Source of the DNA: Branchiostoma floridae | Taxonomy: Eukaryota > Chordata > Leptocardii > Amphioxiformes > Branchiostomatidae | Length of the DNA stretch: 64,000 nucleotides | Reading direction: 5' to 3' | Assembly: GCF_000003815.2 (NCBI RefSeq) | Contig: NC_049984.1 | Location: 441,719 to 505,718, forward strand | Shown: positions 12,073 through 24,800 of the stretch, in pieces | Numbering within the stretch: position 1 is the first letter of the stretch | How the letters are laid out: each line of letters starts with the position of its first letter | Notes under the pieces: generated by a model | Told to the model about the DNA's origin: nothing | The model's input: the letters and a program-made list of their open reading frames with translations, nothing else | Database searches by the model: none | Translations under genes and position numbers: made by a program

Positions 12073-12587
12073 AATTACTTACACAAACCCCCTTGTGGAG
12101 TACAGCCACTCCATGGTAACTACTTACACAAACCCCCTTGTGGAGTACAGCCCCTCCATGGTGTAACTACTTACACAAACCCCCTTGTGGAGTACAGCCA
12201 CTCCATGGTGTAACTACTTACACAAACCCCCTTGTGGAGTACAGCCACTCCATGGTAACTACTTACACAAACCCCCTTGTGGAGTACAGCCCCTCCATGG
12301 TGTAACTACTTACACAAACCCCCTTGTGGAGTACAGCCACTCCATGGTGTAACTACTTACACAAACCCCCTTGTGGAGTACAGCCACTCCATGGTAACTA
12401 CTTACACAAACCCCCTTGTGGAGTACAGCCGCTCCATGGTAACTACTTACACAAACCCCCTTGTGGAGTACAGCCACTCCATGGTGTAACTACTTACACA
12501 AACCCCCTTGTGGAGTACAGCCACTCCATGGTGTAACTACTTACACAAACCCCCTTGTGGAGTACAGCCACTCCATGGTAACTACTT
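12073..12587. repeat. Minisatellite, 45/47-bp unit, about 11 copies
   Basis: Units of TAACTACTTACACAAACCCC plus CTTGTGGAGTACAGCC plus (A/C)CTCCATGG alternate between 45 and 47 bp by presence of a TG. A diverged final copy reaches about 12630. On the minus strand each unit contains GGGGGTTTGT followed by GTAAGTAG, a strong 5' splice donor. It has the same flavour as the PIGU minisatellite 800 bp away but is not the same sequence. Confidence 0.93.
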
Positions 12588-13136
12588 ACGCATTACACAA
12601 ATCCCCGTGTGGAGTAGAGCCAATCGATGGACCCAAACGATACAAATATCAGGTGATTCCCACCCCTGAACAATTCGTCATGGTCAAATTGTTGTGTAGC
12701 AATAAATTAGTTCCGATAGATGCTGAAGCTGCCTGTTAGAGCAATCATTTGGGGTGTTGTACAAAGATTTTATTCTCACAATTTATGCGACACCACTTCT
12801 ACAGGCAGTAGTTTTGCTGCAGCCACAAGTTTGCACAAGTTGTTTGTGGAGCACTGGTGGTGTCTCAGTAGATTACCTCATCAGTAGAGCATGTAAAATA
12901 AACGTTGAAACGTTGAGCAGAAATGTTGAATTGTTCCTTACTTTGAACTCATTTGTTGTTTAGAAGACCAGTTATTGTCTATAAACATTCTTGCTGATAG
13001 TTTACCTCAAAACATCACTCTTTGCTGTCATACTAGCGTAGAACCCTGCCGTTAAATGAAACGTATGTAGAATTGTTAATTGATTCATTTCGGCTATGAG
13101 ACAGGAGAAGCGGTATACGTGCTATTGCGTAATCGT

Positions 13137-13223
13137 GCCAGCGTGGCCGAGCGGTCTACAGCACGGTACCTATCTTAGTTTGCTTCTCCAGCCGTAGATC
13201 GTAGGTTCGAACCCCACTTGCTA
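13137..13223 (+). pseudogene. tRNA-like sequence, Leu/Ser type (probable pseudogene or SINE head)
   Basis: The stretch has an A box GTGGCCGAGCGGTC and a B box GGTTCGAACCC at the spacing of a class II tRNA with a long variable arm, followed by a T-run that could end Pol III transcription. The acceptor stem does not pair (5' GCCAGCG against 3' TTGCTAA) and the D stem has a mismatch. I therefore favour a tRNA-derived pseudogene or SINE remnant over a working tRNA. Confidence 0.45.
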
Positions 13224-14500
13224 AATTTTTTTTTCTTTGTTAGACAAATCTCATGTAGTGTTTTTTTTTAATAGAAGAAAGACCAATTCAGTAATTCGAT
13301 GTTTAAAGACTCTTTTTTTCGTGTGATTTTGTTTAACATCCAGGCTTTTTCCAAAATACGCACCGGCCAGCTTTTTTCAGAAGCTTTCTTGTTTGGATAG
13401 ACTTTCAACATTAATGTTGGTAGCACCGAATCACTGCGGTCACCGGTCACTGCGTACTGGCGGCCTGTGCCAACCAGTCACACAGCTGTCATACACATAA
13501 GAAATAAGGCGCTACAAAACGAAACAATACAAATTTGGGTCTTCATAATATTTGTTGAGCAGAAAACCGACCATTCAGTATAAACAACATAGATATCGCT
13601 GCAAGAAGTACACACAAATACAATCACAACTTTACTGTCAAAAGAAAGCTGAAATATCATAAAATTTAATGCTTATTTATTTCTTTGTACTTAAATTCAT
13701 CACCAACTTCTAAAGAGAGCAAAATTACAAAAGCGTGGTAAGTTAGGATACGCTGTAATAGCACAAAATCGGAATATACATTCACGAAAACGCCTCGCTT
13801 GTAACGTAGAGCGTGAAGAGCTCATGAAAATTATGAGCGCATTCCTTATCCAAGTATGTTTTTAAGAGGAATGTGTTAAAAATGCATCCATCAAAGCCGG
13901 GCCACTCTGGCAACTAGCGATGGAGCGCCGTGAGTTTGAGCGCGTGACAAAGCGTGTCATGTTTGGGCACCCCCCCCCCCCCCGTCAGTATTATTTACAA
14001 TAGTGGCATTTGATTGATTCAATCGTTAAATTGTGGACAGCAGACCAAAGTACTTGATTTTGTAAACGTTGAGTTTTGATCAGCCAACCCTGAGAACAGA
14101 CGTAAGTATCGTCAACGGTCGCTTACTTTTAATTAGGCAATTGTTTGCAATTTAATTACGATTCTGAACATCAGAAAATGGAAGAATCAGTATACTGTTG
14201 CTGAAATGGTCAAACGCTCAATGTTGAAGTTTCATCACAACAAATAAAGTATATGAAATACTTGCCTGAAACTGAGTCGGGCGATTTCCTTATGTGTATT
14301 TGGATGTGCAAAGTGTGGATCTACGAGTACCTCCGACCAGATAACAGTGCCTAGTGCATGTCGCACCGGAGAGGTGCAGGTTTGGAGGGGCTTTGTTGAG
14401 TAAAGTGCGGCACGACGGCCTGAAATGTTTAGCGGGTCGTCTCCAAGAGCGAAAAACCAAACCTAACATTTTGGGAGAGTTAAGAGCACGAATATGACTG
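13224..14500. other. Intergenic between PIGU and gene B
   Basis: AT-rich with a poly-C run at about 13971-13982. No coding exon recognised on either strand. Confidence 0.4.
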
Positions 14501-14566
14501 TCGTGGAATTTACGCGCGCCTTTCTTTGTTCCGCTGTTTGAACTGTCCCTGCTTATCACGGCAGGT

Positions 14567-14763
14567 GTTGATTTACCAGCTCCGAGTGGGACGGCAAACA
14601 AAGTTAAGTCTCGTGATGAAGGTCCAAAGTCTCCAGTCTGACGCACCTGTTCGTCTCGTGATGGGGCGGCGGCCGCCATGTTGGAGAGTTCGGTTGTCCC
14701 GTCCCGACGAAGTTAGCGGATAGACAACACCAGGGACGGTTTTCTGATCCAACATGGCTGCAG
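14567..14763 (+). promoter_or_regulatory. Gene B promoter/5' UTR with YY1-like motif and first exon
   Basis: This block is strongly conserved upstream of gene C (28786-28982). It holds GCCGCCATGTTGG at 14672-14684, close to the YY1 consensus often found downstream of TATA-less start sites. The shared tract GTTAGCGGATA..AACA..CCAG follows. It ends with ATG GCT GCA G at 14754-14763 before a GTATG donor. The phase (1) exactly fits the next exon at 16098, so this is taken as the gene B start. Confidence 0.6.
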
Positions 14764-15797
14764 GTATGCTGTAAGACATTAGAGGAATCAGGGCTTGAAA
14801 TGCCGTGGTGAGACAAGCGTTTGGTATTGTAAAACATACAAGTCATACCTATACATTAAACAGAAGTTGACTACTACTGTTTGACCATATAGCGTACCTG
14901 GTGTTGGGTAGCATTTTATTTTTCATTTATGTCAGCAAAACTATTTTCGTCACTTCATGTTTATTAAAAGTTGTCGCAAAAAATACTATACAAACATCAG
15001 CAGGTATGGCACCTGCTGCTTTACTATGGTGATTAGCTACCTTGAAACCTTGTTGTTGACTAATCTCCAAGCAGATCCTACGGTGCCATAAGATAGTATC
15101 AAAGCTGGCCAGGGAGTATAGCCGGCTAAGGGAGTCAAACGGGCACCGGCACGGGAAGTTTGATACTATACATTACGCACCGTGGATCTGGTTCGAGATT
15201 AGTTGTTGACCCCAGAAAGGACATTAGTTGGTAGCGGCGTCACTTTGGGTGCAATTCACAAACAAGCCGCAAAGGGCGCTGATGAAAGTCAGCCGGTACA
15301 AAGGTGTGGTCTGATCATACAATGTATTTGCCCGCTATGCTGTGTTTGCACTTCAGCACGGCCAGCCGCCAAACATTTGAGTGACATTTGCATACGATCC
15401 TTAGTAGTTAGTGAATGGACCATTTTTTCTAGTTAGCTGCACTTGTATTGAATTGTTCTGACAGTTCATTCTAATGACGGATGTCACTCGAAACTTCCGG
15501 AAGTAAATCTTCGTTTTTATCTAGTTGTGGAGATTGAATTGTATTTGAAGAAAGTCACTTTACTTTTTGTTGTGTCAATAAAGCTTCTGCATAAGGTCAT
15601 TTGCATATAATCTACCTCCATACCGTATCAGCCACACGGTAATTTACATCATTCACCCGGACGGGAGACCTGGCGCATCCCCGTCTTGTATTCAGCTAGA
15701 AGAAAAGGGTATGCCGCCCTGTAAAAGGTGGTATAACCCCCAAAGTGATGTAATACACTATATGACTCTACTACTACTACTACTACTACTGCTACTG

Positions 15798-15832
<35 letters not shown>

Positions 15833-18800
15833 ACTGCTACTGCTACTGCTACTACTACTACTACAGATCTAAATATTTTATGGCGGTATGAGGTCGCCGA
15901 ACTCTAGTTTTATAACAAAAACCCCTTTTATCGTGTCAATCAGACATTTATAACTTTAGACATTTACGCTAGAATAGTCAACTGCACCTTTTCTGGTGTT
16001 CACATCTTTGAGAGATTTAAAATAAAAGTATAAAAAATAAAACTAAAGCTATAAAACGTTCTACAATGCCTTATTTTTCCAATGTTACCGCCAGCAGGTC
16101 CTGAGAAGATGGACCTGTACACGTTCTACACGGCTGTGGAGCAAGGTGACGTGCAGACTGTGAGGAGGGGGCTGGAGGCTGGGGTGGACGTCAATGTCAG
16201 ATTCTGGGTAAGCAAACTGATCTTGTCATGTAGGGTTACAGACTGGAAGTCAAACCTTATCTTTGTAAGAACATGATTTACCTTCACTTTGTGCCATCCT
16301 CATCTTGTGGATCCGGGACATGATTAACACTGTCTTAAAGGATAAATGCGATGATGACTTAATCTAGTCAATCAAAAACATCCAATCAAGATAAGAATGT
16401 AGTCGCTATACTGATGGAACCGTTACGAACATGGGGACATAGCTAGCTAACAAGAGTTTCATTCCATATATGTTCTTGCAGGAAAAGCTATTAAAATATG
16501 TCATTTTGTGTGACCATACCGTCTGTGTTGTCATGTTGTAACCGGTTATCCTCCCAAATGTTGCTCTATCCAGTATAACCTGACACCCCTCCATGTGGCC
16601 AGCTATAACGGGCAGACTGAGGTGGCAGAGCTGCTGATTGAGCATAAAGCTGAGGTGGACGCGAGGGACAATGTAAGTAGAAATAACTGTGTTCTGACCT
16701 CAACCCGGGACGGTCTGGCTCGTTGTTCCCAACCTAACTATTTGGTCGCGATTATCATCTTAGCATCGCTCAGTTTATCACACAATAGCGGTTAAAGTAG
16801 CCTGATTTAATCGCGCTTCCTACATTGCCGGGAGGGGCCAATTAGCCCCGGACAGCGGAGCTTGCGTTACACAGACTGCGGTTGAAGTATATATATATCG
16901 TACGTTCGTCCATCAAGTCGTCGAGGACCGCTTTTGTCATCAGTGTCGTCCATCCTTTAGGTAGTCACATGAGTTCGCAGGTGACTGTACAGCCCTATCT
17001 TCGCTCTGAAGTGTCTGTTGCGGACAGGGAAGTAAAGTGATGCTCGATGGAGGGTTGGCTGCCTGTTCCTTCCTGGCCTGCTTGAAGTAGAGAACATGGG
17101 ACGACATAAGTGGAAACGATTTCTTACTTCACTCCTGACAATGTTCCCAATTCTTCCCAGTTGAAATCCGGTCATGCTTTATGTTAAATCAATGAATGAA
17201 TCAATCAAATGGTTTATTCATAATAAAACAAGAGACTAGCAACCAACGGCTAAATTACGGCCTTGTTGTACAGCACCACTACGTTAGCATAAAATAAGCA
17301 TACAACGTTACCTACAATCAATTCATATGTTCACAAGACGAAGTTAAAAAGTAAAAGGTTTTGCCGTATCTTTCTTTGGTACGTGCTCGTGCCGTGACAA
17401 ATCTCCGACAGAAATTTGCAGTTTAATTAGAATTTTAATTTTCATCGCCAAACCTACTGTAAACCACCTTCCACAATAGCCAAACGGGAAATCTGTTTGG
17501 AAGGTTGTACACCAACAGTGACCCATAGCCGTACCTAGAGATGCCATATGATAATAAGAAACACGGTTAAATGCTTTGCGCGTAACGTACATGGTATTGA
17601 TACTGATTTTGTATTGACTTGTTGTATTCAAACTTTACTTGTATGTATTAAAGGTGAGACGATACAATAACGGCAGCCGATGCTGATGGCGGCACACAGA
17701 GATCCAGACAATACGACAAGCACACAAAAAGTACAGCATATTTAAAAACAACTAAAGTAATAGTTCTATGGTAGCTATATAGAACCAAGTGTATATATGT
17801 CATAAATCAAGACGTTTCAGGAGCTGTAGTGAGTATCTAGAACTGCCTCTCATCCACATGATAACTGTTGTCCGTGTTGAACCCGCCACTACTGACCCTG
17901 ACCTTCCTCCCTGTACAGCTCCAGTACACACCCCTGCATCTGGCTGCTGTTGGGGGCTACACCGGGACTTGTGAGCTTCTGATTAGTCACGGGGCAGACG
18001 TGATGGCACGGGATCAGGTGATACAAATGTGCCCCTGCAGATTATATGGATGTTAACTTGATACTAATATTGTATTGATTTGATGTACTCAAACTTCACT
18101 TTCGGGCTGAAACTCTCCTACGTGTCGTCAGTCTCGAAGGAAGAACGGGGTAGAGTGTCGCTTTAAACAGCCATCAACACTGAAGACAAGAGGAGGGAAG
18201 TTTTACATATTTACATATTTCATAAAGCCAGACAGGCTTCGTTGTCCTCGTTAGACAATGCTAGTTAGGTTGCACATGGAGAGTAACACATTTCTGANNN
18301 NNNNNNNNNNNNNNNNNNNNNNNNNNNNNNNNNNNNNNNNNNNNNNNNNNNNNNNNNNNNNNNNNNNNNNNNNNNNNNNNNNNNNNNNNNNNNNNNNACA
18401 CCTATTGACATTGTTTAGTTTACCAAAAATGTGATTTTTGAAGTAACGCCATCGCTAAGTTATATTTACTTCCACCTAGAATCGGGAAAATGAAATATTG
18501 CAAGAGAAGTCTTATCACGAGTTGCTGCAGAAGTCTGGCGGAGTGAAAGTCAACAGGTGTAAGGTGTTCGTGTTTGGGATGGCGGAAACTGGGAAGTCTA
18601 CACTTAAGGAAAGTCTTCAAAGGGTACGTCACTTGTTCCCCAAATCCTTCCAACTTCGTTTCTGTACACAAAGGAATAAAGTACGTTAAAGATAATCTCA
18701 AAGCAGATCTATCGGGGGTGGTGGTGGGGGGGGGGGGGGGTGAGACAGCATCTAAAGACTCAACAGTGTCCAAATGCCCCCGGATACTGTTTAGCCCTTA

Positions 18801-21800
18801 ATTAGATACTGTCTTTGCCCCTGATAGATCTGCTTCAAGATTAGGTGTAAAGTCTATAGACTCCCCAGAATGATGGGCCACACATTTCGTCAAAGCTAGA
18901 CGAGTAACTCCTGTCCAACAGGGCCGCGTGGCTGCATTGCTCCAAGGACTGAAGAAGTTGTCATCAGCCGAGGAGCCTCACGACCCCACCCCAGGGGTGG
19001 ATGTTGGGACGTTCGATATTCCAGGGTTGGGGGAGGTCAGCCTGTGGGATTTTGCTGGGCAGGCGGAGTACGCGGTGACCCACAGCATGTTCATGGATGC
19101 AGAGAACACCGTCTTCATTGTGCTGTACAACATCATGGACGACAGCGAGACCCAAGAACGGCAGGTAACTGATTTTTCATGTTCAACGTCAATTTAAAGT
19201 TTATTTTTCTTACTTTTGCATGGACCCTTATTGTCCCAGCAGATGATTTTAAACGGAAGTTTTGATTTTCTAATTCGTATAACGGTCTTAGATAAAAGTA
19301 CAATATTTTATCAACTTTTTCTGTGCTTTGTCGTAAAGAATCTTTACAATTGCATGTTTCGCCACAGGTCCACTGGTGGCTGAGTTTCATCAAGTCCTGC
19401 AACCCAAACAGACAGCCCGACGTCATCTTAGTGGCCAGTCATGCCGACAAAGGTCACCAGAGAGAGGTAAGATATGAGGGTGCGAGGCATTTTCTGAACA
19501 AAAGCTTTGAACGAAATGACAGTAACCAACGTTAAAGGGAAAACAATGCAATGGCCTATATTATAATAACAGGAATTGACCTAATTAGGCTTTTATATCC
19601 AGACGTATGTTTCGTGTTCATATCAACGTTCAGGACAACGCGAAGCCGCTCATCTTCTTCAGCTGATGACGTCAGAGTTCAAAGATCACCTCCACATCTC
19701 AGACGAAGTCTTCCTGATGAACTGCAAGGAGACCCGAACAGCTGACATGGACCGGCTCAAGAAACTGCTGGCCACGATGAAGATGGACATGTTAGCGGTA
19801 AGTATGTGATTAAACTGTAGCAGATGATAGAGAACAATGCAGAGGGGAAATTTGCAATTATTCACAGCCAATCATTGATTTTTTATTTATATATTGCACA
19901 GCACCAGCGGCAAATGCCCAAACTGTGCGCCGAAATCATCAAGCAGCTGCCCAGCTGGTGCCAGCAGAAGTGCAGTCCAAAGTGTCCTGTACTGATGTGG
20001 CCAGCCTACGTGGAAGCAGTTAAAGAGATCGACCCACATGTGGAGGAGGACTTTCTCCTGAAGTCTACAAGATTTCTGGACCATCTGGGGGAGGTAGGAT
20101 GTCTTCGTTGTGAAAAGTGTCCAAATAAAAATGTACTGATCTAGCCTGGAATCCAGCCGTATTGTGCAACGACCCATCTTCTTTGAGACTATTGGAACGA
20201 TCTGATAAATCAAACTCTTGCCATACTCGGTTGGCAAGAGTGATATTCAAACATCCTTTCAGTTGAGAAAAGCCTCTAAGGTCTTTGTTTGCTCGTTTTA
20301 GTGAAGAAATTACTGGTAATTTGCTGGGTAGTTCAGGCATTATGAACGTCTGACGCGGTGGCCATGTTGATGATGATAGAACGCCTGTTCGAACGAGCGC
20401 TTGAACCAGCCAAACAGAAATCTCGCATAAAATTTCTGCGAATATTCAAATGCGGATCGTTCGAATGGTAACGGTGGCCAGACGTATTGGCAGGAAGCGT
20501 ACCTCAGGGGAGCGACCAAAGCACAATACGGCTGGATTCCAGGCTAGTGCTGATCCTGTTATATCAAAACTGAACATAGAAGCTAAGAGTTTATAGTAGA
20601 ATTGCTAGTAGAGCAATCGTTTGGAATGGACCGATCCTATCGAACAAGTAGAACCAGGTAGAACCCCCTATTCTATTTCGAACACCTCCGTCAAAAACAG
20701 CCCCAGTGGGACAAAAATGGCCAAAGAAAAATGCAATGCTATTTTTTGTTGTAGACTACACAGTCACCCACCGAGTATAATTGTTTTCAGAGGGATAGCC
20801 ACTGCATAGCATTGTTGGTGGGCAGGATGCACGTGTAGAGCAGGGTATTTATAAGACACGGTACTCTATACTAGAAGACTTTATAGAAAGGTCTAATCAG
20901 TTGATGTGTAATACAAGCTCCCTCTCCACGTGTGCCCGACCTGCTTTCTTCTTAATTTCGTTTTTGTCATGAGCATGCATGCAGTCGTTATGCATGCAAC
21001 AAACGCATTAGAAACCCTGTCACAGATATATGTACCCTGATTTTCACGTGCATCGACCACATGTCAGAAACAAGGTGATGCTATGCAGTGCCTCCCGCTT
21101 CCGCTTTGACTAAAATTATAACCCTTAGGGTAGGGAGTGTAAGGAGCGGCCCCCGGTAGAATACGGATGGTACCCAGGCTACCCACACCCCAACAGTTCC
21201 ACCAAATCTTCTCGAATTCTCGCGCCCTTTCCGTTCTCACGAGACGTCAGTGATCTCCGCAGTCATGGTTCCGCCAGCGGCGCGGCAGCTACGTAAACAT
21301 ACACAAGCGACACTTCCTTCTCTGCATTACTTCACCATCGATAACACAAGGAAACTGGCTCCAGCGGTGTGATGAAGACCCTCAGGACCCCTCACTTCAC
21401 AGTACTAAGTTAGTCTACGCTGTTCGACAGTGCCCAGTGGCGTTCTGCAGGGCGATCTTCACCAGTCCTGGACTGTTTCTTTGAAACTCGAACTGTAGTC
21501 ATATATTCTCTCTAATTTACTACTTAACACTACTACCCTTCTCCACACATTTTCCGCTATGCGGTTTGGGGCCACCTCACTACGCTCGGCTTGGCCGTTG
21601 ATGTCTTTGCACAACCTGTAAGCCTCTACACGCAGAGCAGAATAAAGACATCATATGCCCCAAGCCGCGTAGCTCTCTCATTGTGTCATCTCGGAGTACG
21701 TAAGAGTAATTATGGTAGGATTGCTAGTAGAGCAATCGTATGGAATTTCGCTGAAGGAAGCGACCTTTGACCTCCACTGAGCGACATCCACCGCCTGGGT

Positions 21801-24800
21801 CGGCCGGGCTCGCCTTTCGCTTAAGAGTCTTATGCGCTAAGAGTATCCAATATGGCATTTAAATGCTCAAGTAATTTTGCGATATATTGTCTGGTAGTCT
21901 AGGTTGCTCCGACATACTTCCCTAGAAGCATGAAATTGATTTGATGTTATGTCTTTTACTGTAACGCATAGGACCCTTGTAGAAGGTAGAAAGTGACGCA
22001 TATGACACAACATTACAACTATGCCTTGCCATCTTCACCTGTCCGAAGAGTGTCGACCCCATCATTGTCCTGTAGCGGATATGCCTCATAATATGTTTGT
22101 TCTACAGACCATCTTCAAATGTCCGAGTTCTTCCGATCCCATCATTGTCCTGAAGCCCAACTGGCTCTGCACAGACGTCATCGGTCCAATGATGGCACCA
22201 GTCAACTTCCCCATTCCCCGCCCGGAGAGAACAAGCGAAGACTACGTCACTAGGGCGGAGATCCAGCGCGTCTTCCAAGACGTTGCTGACGTTGATCTCC
22301 TCATCACCCTACTGCAAGAGTTCCAGCTCTGCCACTCCTATGACGGACAGACCTTCATCTTCCCAGGGCTGCTGACACAAGCCATGCCTGACAAGATTTG
22401 GAAACTCACTCAAGAACCAAAGGCGGTCTACTTTGGGAAGCAGGTCCAGTGTGCCGACTCAACTGACATGTTCTCCTCCGGGTTCTTCCCCCGAGTGCAG
22501 ATCCGCCTGATGAGGGAGCTGGAGAATCGCCCGCTGCTGTGGAGAGATGGCGCCAAGTGTGCGGACAGGAATGTGGAAGGTCTGATCAAACTCTCTCCGG
22601 ACGGCCGTACAGTCAACATCTGTGTCCGGAGTGCGCAGGGTGACAAGGTGCAGTGTGGCAAGATGCTGCAGCAGCTGGAGAACACCATCGCTGATGTGCT
22701 GGATGAGTGCAGCCCAGGAACAGGCACAGTCGAGAAGGTGCTCAGCGCTCGTGCCCTGAAGGAACACATGGGGGAATTCTACTCCTATGGCAAGGAGGAG
22801 ATCAGCAAGGCAGCAGCAGAGGGCGGTACAATCCTCCATCCCACCCTCGGGTACACGGAACAGGTCAGTGACCTGCTTTGTGGAGAGGATGAGGACCCGA
22901 GGCTTCAGGGCTTAGGTATGTCTTCTCAATCAATGTTTTATTGAGTAAGGTTTTCACGGGCAAACACACATTTATCGGAATTACGGCCTTACATAAAACA
23001 CATGAGAACAATTCTGCAATTTTCACTTCCAATCAGGTAATAATCAATGTAACCTGGATTACCTGGTGGGAAGACTCGGAAGCTAGGAGTGTGGACTTTG
23101 ATGTTTTGATGTGCAATTAAGTCAGAACGGTTTGTATTTGATGTAAATGTTCATGTTCATTCAATGGTAAAGATAAGAAGAAAATTTTGTTTTTCTGGTG
23201 CCTTCAACCCTTTAACTGTTACTAATTTGGCATTACTAATTAAACCGACTTATCAAATATTCTGTAACTAATTTGGATATGGTATACTGACAGATAATTA
23301 TCAAACACTTAACTGTCACCCATTTGAATATTATTGGTAACCATAGTTTGATGATTTACCAAATTGCTACTGAACCTTGAAACACACGAAACCGAACCAA
23401 ACATAGTGCCTCTCTCATAACCCTGACCAACCTATCGTGTGAAGTGCATGCGGTCTGGTTTAAAGAGCTGTGATAAATGATGTCTCATTTTCATTGACAG
23501 GAAGTATTGAACACGTGATTTTCGTAAGATTTGTTATTGTAATAATAATAACTATTATGATAATAATGACAATAATAATGATGATGATGGTAGTAGTAAT
23601 AATGATAATAATAGAAGGAGTGAAACAAAGCCAAAACTAGAGGAAAGAAGCAGTCTTTATCTTTTTCGTCGGGGCATTGAGACATCAAAACCTGTCTTCG
23701 CATTTTGTTTTCAACATCCTCTTACTTTGAATGACTGAAGTTAATGAAAGGCCCAGCATCAAATTATCTTTCCATGTGTGAATGATTTTGATTTGGCTAA
23801 AAAGGAAATTCACCACAAATATAACCAGTGTGGACCTGTTGGTGATTGTTGAAAGTTACATTTACATGTATTTATCGGTACAAACTCCACAAAGGAATTT
23901 GTCTCTCTACATATATTTCAATATTATCAAATACTTACATCCGTTTGTTTTCAACTGATTGATCCATGCTTTTTTCCAGTTAACTACTTTGATGCAGTCA
24001 TCAACGAAGCCAGTAACGAGTGGGATGAGCTGGCACTGAAGCTGGGTTTCAACGATAACGAGATAGGTGTGATCCGAGACTTGGAGCGTGACCAGGACAG
24101 CAGGTGCAGAGAGATGCTGACCAGGTGGAAAGGCAGGGAGGGAAGGGAAGCTACTCTACAGGTTCTGAAGGAAGCACTCAAAGAGATTGGCCACGTTCGG
24201 GTAGCAGAGATCTTAGATGGTACGTGCATGTCGTCATCCTCATTGTTGTACCGATATCTGCAGATAGTAAAGTCATTATTGTGATCAATTAGTGTTGACA
24301 TCCTCTTTGTCATATTCATTTGCCGAAGCTTTGAAAAACAATACAACACCTAACATCTGCCGTAGGTAATGTAAATTGTTTGATATTTAAAAAATCTATA
24401 AACTATTAAGAAGATTCACACATTTACCACAGTTACTCATACCTCTTTTGCAATGGACCGATCCTGCTGATCGAACGCCACATCGAACAAATAGAACCGA
24501 GAAGAACCCCCTGTTCTATTTCGAACACCTCCGTCAAAAACAGCCCCAGTGGGACAGAAATGGCCAAAGAAAAATGCTATGCTATTCTTTGTTGAAGACT
24601 ACATCCAGCAAGTATAGTTGTTCTGAGAGGGAGAACCACTGCATAACTTTACATTGTTGGTGGACAGGACGCACGTGTAGAGCATGGTATGTATAAGACA
24701 CAGGACTCTGCACTAGCAGACTTTGTAGACCGGTCCTCTTATTAGTTGGCGTGTAATACAAGCTTCCTCTCTGCGAGTGCCCGAGCTTCTTTCTTCTTGA

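Noticed and set aside
12073-12587. CRISPR-like array
   Set aside because: Units are contiguous without unique spacers, in a eukaryotic intron-rich region; it is a minisatellite.
13137-13223. A functional tRNA gene
   Set aside because: A and B boxes are good but the acceptor stem does not pair; kept only as a tRNA-like pseudogene.
14290-14679. 129-codon minus-strand frame beginning MAAAAPSRDE
   Set aside because: It is antisense to the GC-rich leader of gene B; there is no family resemblance.
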